Under the pieces are notes generated by a model. That model was not told where the DNA came from. It worked only from the letters and a program-made list of their open reading frames with translations, and did not search any database. The position numbers and the translations under genes were made by a program. DNA of 61,372 bases from assembly GCA_019694345.1 (NCBI GenBank), contig JAIBCA010000159.1, forward strand, positions 1-61,372, given 5' to 3'. Source of the DNA: Pyrinomonadaceae bacterium. Its GTDB lineage: Bacteria > Acidobacteriota > Blastocatellia > Pyrinomonadales > Pyrinomonadaceae. Below, piece by piece: positions 24,764 through 33,900 of the stretch (its first letter is position 1; the number at the start of each line of letters is the position of its first letter).

Positions 24764-25906
24764 TTAGGGGTCAAAAGGCACCATATTTTCGCCACCTGCA
24801 TCTGGCTCCGCTGTCCCGCCGTCACCGGAAACGACCTCCAGATCATCCGGCCGGTAATAAAACCCGCCGAACTGCTGCGCGATCTCAAATAACTTGTGGT
24901 CGCCGAGCAGTGTCGCGATGGTATTTGCCATTTGCCATCGTTCGTAATCCGCGCCTGAGCTTGTGCGAATGCCCTCGACGAGCAATGCCGCCAGGCGATG
25001 GCCGCCCCAATTCCTTACGAGGTCGATAAGTTCATTGTCGCCCCTCGAGATCACGTCTCCGGGTTGACGCAGCATGACGATATTGGTCAATGACTGCTTA
25101 TCAAAGTCGTTCAGCAACCGGGCATAGGACGGATCGGCTCCATAATAAGGACCGTATACCAGCGGCCGCGGCACCGGCGGCTCGCCGTTCGCCCTCGCTT
25201 CTTCCTCAGCCTTTTGGGAGATCTCATTACGGAGTGCGTTGAAACTGCGATTCAGTTCGAATGCGCCTTCCCAACGAGTTGCCGGGTCATCAATACATTT
25301 GATGAGCCAATCGACGACCTCCTGAGTATGATCGCCGTCACTGGCATAAATGTCGGAAAGGTCGCGGATACGGGCCTCATATGCCCCAAGGGCATCACGG
25401 TCGAGCCGTTTCACGCCGCCAATACGATCTGCCGGTACCAGACGGCCGAGTTTCTTGTCTGTCTGGAGAAACAATAGAACGCGGTCACCCGGCTTGAGCG
25501 AATCATCTTCCTTGTCGGCGTCCACTTCAATATCAAATTCCGTCGTATCGGCGTCCTCCGCAGTCATTTCCGGCTCTGCTTCGTCGACACGATCGGCCTT
25601 TGTCGGCTTGTACGTCAGTTCCGTATCGTAAAGCAAATATGACTTCGCACGACCGCCTTTCAGCACTCTCTCCACGTTGAATCGCTTGATCGATTCAGAC
25701 TCCGTGTAATACTCGGTCTCATCGACCACCTTTCCCTTTTCGCTGCCGACATGATTGGCGACGTATATCGCATCGCTGCGCGAATACAGTCTCAATAGCG
25801 TCGCCGGGACCGGCACAGGACAGGCCTCTGCGACCGGAGCGGTCAAGATCGCCCCGGGCCACATTAGTCCGGCGGCCATCAAAAACGTAAGAATAGACCT
25901 CTTCAT
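24764..25906 (-). CDS. Secreted protein of unknown function (380 aa)
   Basis: Family not recognised. It has a signal peptide (MKRSILTFLMAAGLMWPGAILTAPVAEA) and an N-terminal segment, PVPATLLRLYSRSDAIYVANHVG, typical of secreted proteins with a beta-strand domain that handle a hydrolase-like 'D-A-I-Y-V-A' start. An acidic, Asp/Glu-rich linker lies at about residues 105-140, then KPGDRVLLFLQTD and a helical C-terminal half. The in-frame TAA is followed by 37 further sense codons before a TAG at 24650-24652 (see findings), so the C-terminus may once have been longer. A GGGGG-rich ribosome site precedes the ATG. Confidence 0.7.
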   Translation of the reverse strand: MKRSILTFLMAAGLMWPGAILTAPVAEACPVPVPATLLRLYSRSDAIYVANHVGSEKGKVVDETEYYTESESIKRFNVERVLKGGRAKSYLLYDTELTYKPTKADRVDEAEPEMTAEDADTTEFDIEVDADKEDDSLKPGDRVLLFLQTDKKLGRLVPADRIGGVKRLDRDALGAYEARIRDLSDIYASDGDHTQEVVDWLIKCIDDPATRWEGAFELNRSFNALRNEISQKAEEEARANGEPPVPRPLVYGPYYGADPSYARLLNDFDKQSLTNIVMLRQPGDVISRGDNELIDLVRNWGGHRLAALLVEGIRTSSGADYERWQMANTIATLLGDHKLFEIAQQFGGFYYRPDDLEVVSGDGGTAEPDAGGENMVPFDP

Positions 25907-26033
25907 AACGACCCCCTATCTTAAAGTGTACTTTTGGCTCCCGATCAACGGGAGACGACGAGGTGGACAAAGTTCACTTGTGCCCGAAACCGCCGGCTTC
26001 GGACTTAGACACCGTTCCTGGGGAATTGTTCCG

Positions 26034-26864
26034 TTATTTTTTGCTCGCCGTCAGCAAGCGATAGGCCTCTGAGCGCGTCAGGCCCAGTTCTTTGGCAGCC
26101 TTTTTGAGGGCAGATCGATTGTCCAAGCCCTCGGCTTCCAGGCCAGCCACTCGCGTCGCAAGATCTGATGGCGGCCGGTCGGCGACCGCATCGCTCATTC
26201 GATCGATGACAAGAACGATCTCCCCGCGGCTGGTACCTTCCGAAAATTCATCGGCTAGTGATGATAGGGTGCCGCGGCTAAAGGACTCGTGGAGTTTTGT
26301 GATCTCACGAGCGACGACCGCGCGTCTGTCGCCAAGGACGGTGAGACAATCTGCAAGTGAACGGGCGATCCGGTGGGGCGTTTCATAAAGCACGAGCGTA
26401 GCGGGTATCGCCCTGATCTCCTCCAGTCGTTTGCGGCGGTCACCGCTCTTGGATGGCAAAAATCCTCCGAAGAAGATCGAATCGGTCGGCAAGCCAGAGG
26501 CGACGGCGGCCGCGACGAAAGCCACGCATCCCGGTACCGGTTCAACCGTTATTCCGTTCGCGACGGCTTGTTCGACAATGCGAAAGCTTGGATCTGCGAT
26601 GCCCGGTGTTCCGGCATCAGAGACAACAGCGACCGAGATGCCCAAGTTCAGCTTTTCGACCAGACTGGCGGCCCTTTCGGCTTCGTTATGTTCGTGATAG
26701 CTCACGAGTTTGGCGGATATCTCAAAATGATTCAATAATTTGCGGGTATGCCGGGTGTCCTCGCACGCGATGACACCGACCGACCTCAGCGTATCCAGTG
26801 CCCGAAGGGTCATGTCACGGAGATTGCCGATCGGCGTCGCAACGAGGTAAAGAGTTCCCGACAT
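26034..26864 (-). CDS. rsmI: 16S rRNA 2'-O-ribose C1402 methyltransferase RsmI
   Basis: Methylates the 2'-OH of C1402 in the 16S rRNA decoding centre using SAM. LYLVATPIGNLRDMTLRALDTL at the N-terminus, ACEDTRHTRKLLNHFEI, SDAGTPGIADPSF and TLVLYETPHRIARSLADC are the signature blocks of this tetrapyrrole-methylase-fold family. At 276 residues it is of normal length. The C-terminal ~45 residues (LATRVAGLEAEGLDNRSALKKAAKELGL) are the usual helical tail. An unrelated secreted-protein gene with its own terminator lies upstream. Confidence 0.95.
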   Translation of the reverse strand: MSGTLYLVATPIGNLRDMTLRALDTLRSVGVIACEDTRHTRKLLNHFEISAKLVSYHEHNEAERAASLVEKLNLGISVAVVSDAGTPGIADPSFRIVEQAVANGITVEPVPGCVAFVAAAVASGLPTDSIFFGGFLPSKSGDRRKRLEEIRAIPATLVLYETPHRIARSLADCLTVLGDRRAVVAREITKLHESFSRGTLSSLADEFSEGTSRGEIVLVIDRMSDAVADRPPSDLATRVAGLEAEGLDNRSALKKAAKELGLTRSEAYRLLTASKK

Positions 26865-26885
26865 AGGGTGAATATAGCGAAGTTA

Positions 26886-26925
26886 TTCTGAAAAATAAAA
26901 AGCCCGGGCCCTTTCAGGCCCGGAA
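26886..26925 (-). terminator. Rho-independent terminator before rsmI
   Basis: CCGGGCC (26904-26910) pairs with GGCCCGG (26917-26923). On the minus strand the hairpin is followed by CTTTTTATTTTT. It ends the transcript of the Gly/Asn-rich gene at 26952-27587 and separates it from rsmI. Confidence 0.8.
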
Positions 26926-26951
26926 CTTTAGGTCGATCGATGTTTGTCGGC

Positions 26952-27587
26952 TTAGAAAGGCAATCGGATCGGTAGACGGTCCCGCCAGTTGCCGTTGTTG
27001 TTGCCGCGATTGTTGCGGTTATTCCGGCCGCGATTGTTGTAGTAATTGAAGCCGTAGGTGTTTGCGATGATCTGCAGGTCATTGCTGATCTCATTCCACT
27101 GGTTCTGCAGGGCATTATTGCCGCGCGACCTGTACATTTCCCGCTCGATCCGCGAACCGATGTCTATCACCCGGCGAGCTTCGTCAGCGCTGTTGTCCAA
27201 ATTGCGGCCGCGGCCATACTTGTCCTCAAGACGATCAGCTGCTCTTGCGAACTGATCGGCCAGATCCTCGATCCTGCCATTACGGCCATTTCCGTATCCG
27301 CCGTATCCGCCGTATCCGCCGCCATAACGGCCGCTCTGATCGCTCAGACGCTCAAAGTTCTTTGCCCGGATCTTGAGATTTTGGACGGTCGAACGAATGT
27401 TGCCGTAATAGGTATTGTTGCCGTAGCCGCCATTACCATATCCGCCGTTCCCGTAACCGCCGTTCCCGTAACCGCCGCGGTTGTAGTCGTCGTCGCGATC
27501 GCGCCACTGAGCCGAAGCGATGGCCGGTAAACCCAGAACCAATAGCGAAAATGCTGCGACAGCCAAATAAGTTTTAATACGAGTCAT
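26952..27587 (-). CDS. Secreted Gly/Asn-rich low-complexity protein
   Basis: A 211-residue exported protein with a signal peptide (KTYLAVAAFSLLVLGLPAIASA). Residues ~33-57 are four GGYGN repeats, a second GGYGGYGGYGN patch follows near residue 90, and the C-terminus has Asn/Arg-rich runs (NNRGRNNRNNRGNNNGN). Between these lie amphipathic helices (IEDLADQFARAADRLEDKYG) that could form a small helical domain. Glycine/tyrosine-rich secreted proteins are often adhesive or structural, but no function can be claimed. Confidence 0.7.
   Translation of the reverse strand: MTRIKTYLAVAAFSLLVLGLPAIASAQWRDRDDDYNRGGYGNGGYGNGGYGNGGYGNNTYYGNIRSTVQNLKIRAKNFERLSDQSGRYGGGYGGYGGYGNGRNGRIEDLADQFARAADRLEDKYGRGRNLDNSADEARRVIDIGSRIEREMYRSRGNNALQNQWNEISNDLQIIANTYGFNYYNNRGRNNRNNRGNNNGNWRDRLPIRLPF
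27423..27478 (-). repeat. 15-bp tandem repeat coding for GGYGN
   Basis: About four near-identical 15-bp units (reading GGNGGNTAYGGNAAN on the coding strand) within the secreted Gly/Asn-rich gene. Such in-frame repeats are prone to copy-number change by slippage. Confidence 0.8.
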
Positions 27588-27856
27588 TGTTTTATCCCCT
27601 TATCGTTTTCTATGGCAATGTGTTGGCCATTGCTCGATACGGCTTAGGGCAAAAGGCGTGCCAAACTTGGAATCTTTGGTGAAAAAGACGTCAACCCCTG
27701 TTTTCACAGCACTTACAATCCCGACGCCGAAGCACTTTTTGACCAGGCAACAGTCTGCGGCGGGATCGATGTCGCAAATGGTCAGTATCTTGACGCATTA
27801 CGTATCGATGCTTTCGGGCCGGATCGGCCATGGCCGTGCGTACCTCGGGCGCGATC
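27588..27856. other. Non-coding gap without a recognised gene
   Basis: Between the Gly/Asn-rich gene and the giant-gene terminator I see no recognisable gene. A plus-strand frame of about 100 codons is open (27648-27950) but has no start codon and no known motif, so I do not call it. The gap should contain the promoter of the minus-strand Gly/Asn-rich gene; no clear hexamers stand out. Confidence 0.5.
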
Positions 27857-27888
27857 AAAAAGCCGGCCGAGTCTATGCCCGTCCGGCT
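27857..27888 (-). terminator. Candidate terminator of the giant CARDB gene
   Basis: On the minus strand AGCCGG (complement of 27883-27888) pairs with CCGGCT (complement of 27861-27866), followed by a T-run (27857-27861). It lies about 30 bp after the stop of the 27919-36522 gene. Confidence 0.55.
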
Positions 27889-27918
27889 TCGTCTTAGACA
27901 TTAGGTTCCCCGCCCTGA

Positions 27919-30900
27919 TCACGGCTCCGGGCCGATCTCGATACCGTTGACATCCTCGGTGACCGTGATCAACCGCGGCCGAAAGACCAACCCTTTGGCT
28001 CGAACCTCGATGGTGTAGGTCTCGCCGACGGCGACATCATCAAATCTGAATCTGCCGAATCCATTGGTCAAAACCGACCTCCGCGCGCCGGACGTGCCGC
28101 TGAGGATGACCGTCGCCCGTGAGAGAGCCGCCCCGTTTGCACGCGTCACCGTACCGTCGACCGTCGCTCCGGCTGACGTAGGAACGAGGAGCGACACGTT
28201 TGCCGCCGTGAATGCGGTCGACAAGGTTGTCGCGTTGCCGTCGACGACCTCAGTGATCACGGGATCACTTGAAAAACCGATATTGGTCGTCGGCGGGTGG
28301 CCGGGAGCCACATCAAACGCAACATACAGTAACCGACGCGAACCGGCCGCAAACGGTGACCCCGGAGCCCTGTCGATCGCAATCCCCAATTTTCCGGCTG
28401 CCGCCTGCGAATCATTTATCGTAAGCACGGCACCGGCAGCATCGGGTCCTAACTCGATCGACGTCGGTGAACTGAGTACCGCCGGATCAAAATTGAGGGC
28501 AAATCCGGCCGCCACCTCATCACCTTGTGCTTCGAGATCAACGGCGACGACCACCTTGTTGCCCGCTCGATAGAGGCTTAAGGGCTTTATCTCACGCGCC
28601 AGCAATCCGGCTCGCTTTCCGGCGATCGGCTTCGGAGCATATGACATTGGGGTTTCCGGGCCGCCGGCCTCGGAACGGGCATCGAGCGCCGCTGCGTATC
28701 GGCGAGCTTGGACCACGTCGCCCACAGACAACGCTCCGTCTCCGCCCGCCGGCCGAGGCGCCGCGTCGCTGCGTTGAAACTCGTTATAGATATTTGCATT
28801 GTCGAGAGCGGCAATAAACCGCCTGATCTGAGCAACGTCGTCATTCCCGACCTGGCCATCGTTTCCGTTCGGTCGCGGAGCTACATCACCCTCAGTGTCG
28901 CCGCCCAGTATCCGGATAGTCGCATCCGGCTGTTCCGGTGCTCTCTCAACGTTTCCGGCGTTGTCACGGCCGATCGAATAGAACCGGTATGTCTTGCCCC
29001 ATTTGCCTGAAAACGTGGTCACCGTGTCGGAGGCGGTATTAAGATACGGCAAATACCCTCCGCCATTCTCCGAGTACAAGATGCTGCTGCCGGCAAATCC
29101 GGAACCGTCCGTATCGTCTGTACTCGACCAATTGAGTTGTATCTCGGGCACGGCCGAGGTAGGTGGCAATACGGCGATCTGACTCGTCGGTACCACGCTA
29201 TCAAGTAGGTTCTCGGTAGCGTTTGTAACGATCGGTTCGTTCTGATCAAAAACTATCGTTGCGGAGTTGCTGATCATCGTGCGATTTGCAAACGATGACT
29301 TGGCCTCAACCGTAAAGATCACATAGCCTTCGCCATCCCGGTTTCCGTTGTTGGGCGGCAGAATTCCGGCATTTGGGTCGATCGGAGCCTCGCTCGTGTT
29401 CGGATCGATCGCCTGTATGTTCCAAAAGACGCGGTTATTGACGAGATCAACACCAGCAAGAATGTCAGCCTGAATATTGCCAAGGTCTTCACCGAGCTGA
29501 ACCCGGCTCTGGTAGAATGACTGATTCGCCGGCACGATATAACGGTACTGCTTGAAACCGATCTCCTTTAGTCTCACCGTCCGAAGGTCCAACGGAGGGG
29601 GCAGCGAATCAGTGATTCGCACAAGTTGGGCGGGAGCTGTGGCTGACGAGAGGTTCTCGAAGTTGATCCGATATTCCAGCGGCTGCCCCACGGGCACGAA
29701 TTTCTCGCCTCCATACCCGGTCGGCCCGATCTTCTCGTTCGGGTCCAAAGAGAATGGGAACGAAACCCCCTTCTTCACCGGTGGCGGCGCCATGCAATCC
29801 ACATACTGTTGGTAGCAGGCATAAAAATCCATAAGCAACTTGAATATAGCTACCGATGCTGCCGCCGCTTTATACCATGGGATTTCCTCGAGGAAGCACT
29901 CCTTTGCGATGCCGCCTAGTGACCCTAATAGTATGTTGGCGGTTCCGCCGACCGCATCCCAAAGTCCGGCTTCATCGCCCTTGACGACGATCCCTATCAC
30001 ATAGTCGCTTATGCCGACAACTGCTTTCCATCCCTCTCCGACACAGCCGCCCGGCAGCAGTTCGGCGATCAGTGTAAAGAAGATCCCTCTCAAAGCCTCG
30101 GCCATACAGGCATTCCATTTCCCTTCGCACTTTTCGGGCGAATTCAAATTTGCGAGGTTTCTATTGAGGAACTCCTCCTGAGCGGAACGAGCGAGGCCGT
30201 ACCATTCCTCAAGCGGCGGCATCGCAAACGCATTGATCTCGAAATTGGAAAATCCGAATGGCAGTATTATGTCGATATTTACGTTAACAGTTCGCTTCGA
30301 ACCGAGTACCGGCGTGAATAACGGTATGATACGCAGACCATTTTGATCATAATGTGTCGGTATTTGCCCTGGTGTAGCATCCGGCGGCAAGTATTCAGCA
30401 AAATCGGTAATGAAATTCGAATGATCGAGTTCATAACTGTACCGACTCGGCATCACTATGAAAAATGGGACGAGATATTTATCATTCAGGCCGTCGTTCG
30501 ATATCGAGATCGTATAGCGGGCCCGGCCGCCTCTTATTGATCCGGGTCCGTTTATCGAAATACGAGGTTCTGCGGCTCCACCGCCGCTTACGATCTCACA
30601 CCCTTCGACTAATGTTGCAACTTGACCACCCGGATTTGTGACGACAACGTCGTATTTGCCTGCCGCGGTCCCGGTCATATCAAACATTCCGACGATCTTG
30701 TTCGTCAACGTCCTCTGTTCAGCTGGACTCACGTCCGGACTGCCTGACTTGACTAGCTTCATAGTCGCGCCGGGTAAGAATTTCGCCCCCTCAACAACGA
30801 TGGTCGCGTAGCCCGCATTGCCTATGATCTCAGGTGAAACTTTGCGGATCGAGAACGGAAGTATCTTCGCCTCGACAGTGATATTTTGGGGCTGGACACT

Positions 30901-33900
30901 TGTGCCGGACTGCTGCGTCGGCTTATCGGGGTCCTTATGAAAGTTCGCGGCGAAACTCTCAGGGATCAGGTCTGTGCGGACCATTGAGTAGTAATTGCCT
31001 TCCTGAGTTGGGTCGATCACATTTTCCTGATCGCCTTCGCCCGGGCGGGAGCTCTGGAAATCGTAATCTGAGCGGCTAACCATCGTCCCAAAATTCGTCA
31101 AGACCTCGTTGGATCGCTGCGGTCTGTCAGTAGTGAGCGAGAACACTAACGTTTCCGCGGGATCGGTGACGTACTTGAAGAACATCTGAGCTCCAATCCC
31201 CAGCGTGGTGTTAACAGGCGAGTTCAATTGCAGTTCAGCGATCGTTACCGCGGTCGTAGATACTGATGTACCAACATTGTTTGCCTCATTGCTTTCGCGA
31301 ATTCGGTTCTGGGCGTCAGTGCGAACGACTACATAGTATGTGCCCTCATCGACCGGCGGTGTCTGCCCGCTGAAGCTTGTCGTGTACGTACCGCCGCCGG
31401 CCGGAACGCTTGTTGTTTGACAGTTGAGATCACGAACGCCGACCAGAATGTCTGAGGCATCCCAAAATTGATCACGGGATAGATAGACCGTGTCACGCCA
31501 TTGGCCTTCGACCGGATTCGCCCCGGTATTCTGGACAGTCCAACTAAACGTCGCCACGCCTCCGACCGTGAAGGTCGCGGGCGGTGTAATATTGGTAATA
31601 CTGAGCTCGGCGGGCGGCGGCACCGTCAGATTTATCGCTACCGGCGGACTGGTGTTGTTGGCGTTGTTGTTTTCAACAACAACATTGTTTCTGTCTGTGA
31701 CGACAAAGATGTTATAGACCCCGGTCAATCCTGTCGGGATAAAGAGCGCGGTGTTCTGAGTGTAACTTTCACCGCCCGCCAATGGCCCGCTGCGATTGAT
31801 GTAGCCAAGTTGTGTGTCGGTCGGGTCAAGTATCGCGTCTCGCGAAAGATATACATGATCAGACCAACCCGATGCCAATGTTTGCGTTGTGCCGGTATTG
31901 GTCACTGTCCACGAGAAGTTCCGATACGTGCCCGAATACTGCGGTGATGACACTGAAACACCGCCCGCCTGCAGATCGACCGCAGGTGCCGAAAGTGTGA
32001 TCTGCCCTGACGCCTTTACGTTGTTATTCTCGTAGATCGAACCTGACGTTCCCTCATAGATGTTCCGTCCGCCGTCGGCAACAACAAGTATGTAGTAATT
32101 ACCTGCGCTTACATTGCCGATCGTCACATTCGTTTGTTGCAGATATGTCTGTCCCGGTCCGAGAATAGCCGTATTTAGCGAACTGCCGAGATAGATATCG
32201 CCGTTGCTGAGGTTCGCGTCCGCCGAAAGATAAACGTTGTCCCGCCAGTTTGATGAGTTAACGGGCATCGCGCCGTTTGCATTACGCCCGCCCCATTGGA
32301 TTTGGAAAGTATCACCTACCGTTGTACCCGCCGGAACAGTAACCGTATCGATGACCAGATCCGGCAGATCATTTTGAACTGTGAAGTTCGCCGATTGTGC
32401 CGCGTTGTTGCTTTCTGATGTTCCGCATTCGGGAACACTGTTAGATTCGTCGGCCGTGACGGTTATATAGTATGTGCCCTCCATAAAGGTAGGCAGCGTG
32501 ACCGCCCTTGTCACCGAGTACGACGCTCCGCCGGGAAGGCCTCCCACTCGCTCGACGGATCCGATCGTCTGGGTTGGAATGTCCGGGTTCAGGGAGTGTA
32601 AGTAGATGCGATCGGTCCAGTTCCGTGTCGTCGAACCGCCTGTGTTAGAAACGATCCAGTTCAAATTAGCAGACTGGCCGGGCATAGTGATCGGCGGCAC
32701 TGTGAGACTCGTGACCTGCAGGTCAGGCGGCGTTGTTGAAAGCTGGATCAGTCGAGCGGGACTGGCATTATTGCCTTCGGCGTCGAATCCCGGATCGAAT
32801 TCGAATTGCCGTCCGTCAAAATCGGCAACCGCGAACAAATAGTAGTCGCCGTTCGCCAGGCAATTGGGGATACTGGCACTTATCTCGAATGGATGCTCGC
32901 CCGCGGGAGGGAAGAACGCCGTGTCCTTGACAGAACCGATCAGTGTGTCGGTCGTGCGGCTGAACGTTGCGTCGGTCGAAAGGTAAACGGCGTGATAAAG
33001 ATTCGCTCCTGCGTTGAAGGCCCCCTGATTCTTGACCGTGAATCCAACTTGAATCGTAGTTCCGCTTGCCGCTATCGACGGAGCTACCGGAGCATTTTGG
33101 ATCACGAGATCCGGTGGCGTTACAAGAATATTCATTGGTGAGCCTGGTTCAGAGGTATCGTATCCGGTGTTGTTGTTCTCGCTATTAAACTCGTAAACAC
33201 TGTTCGAGTAGTCAGCGACTACAAAGACATACCAGAGCCCTTCTATATCGGAGGGAATGTGGGCAGGTGCATATTGCGGCGGGTTTTCTGTTCCGATGCG
33301 ATTTTGCGAGACGTGTGACGTAGTTTGCCCCGCTTGCGGGCCATACAGCCAGTCACTAGTGAAGATCAACTTATCTTGTGCTGTATTCAAGACCGTATCG
33401 CGCGAGAGATAAATACGGTCCTTTCTGCCATTTGCTTCGTTTGTACCGATATTACTAATTGAATACTGGATCGACACGGCCTGGCCGGCAAATACCTCAT
33501 CAGGGGCTTGAACCGAAGCAACGATAAGGTCGGGCAGCGGCGGAATATTGACCTGGACGGGAGAAGAAAGCAGGTTATTGCTCGTTGACACCTCATTAAC
33601 GGCTCCGTTCGAGTTTGCCCGGACCAGGAAATGATAACCGCCATTGATACCGCGCGGTATCTTGACGGTCGCCGACGTTGTATAACTTTCTCCCGGGTTC
33701 AGGGCGGTTATGCTGTTGACTTCGGCAAGCAGAGTGGCACCGGACGTGCTCGTTGAACTTGTACCGATGTAAAGACGGTCTTTCCATTGCGGTGCGTTCG
33801 TGGGACCCGCTCCGCCGTTCGTCACAGTCCACTGAACCTGGATCGTCTGATCAAAAAATACGGTCGGCGGACCGGTTACGTTGGATACTGTAAGGTCCGG

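Noticed and set aside
25938..25954. 6-bp hairpin CTCCCG/CGGGAG between rsmI and the next gene
   Set aside because: Short stem without a following T-run; too weak to call a terminator.
27648..27950. Open plus-strand frame of about 100 codons between two secreted-protein genes
   Set aside because: No start codon, no known motif, overlaps the giant gene's stop and its terminator; I treat it as non-coding.
27919..29000. Cohesin/dockerin signatures as evidence for a cellulosome
   Set aside because: Both modules occur in one non-enzymatic chain and no glycoside hydrolases are near; the modules are only look-alikes by pattern.
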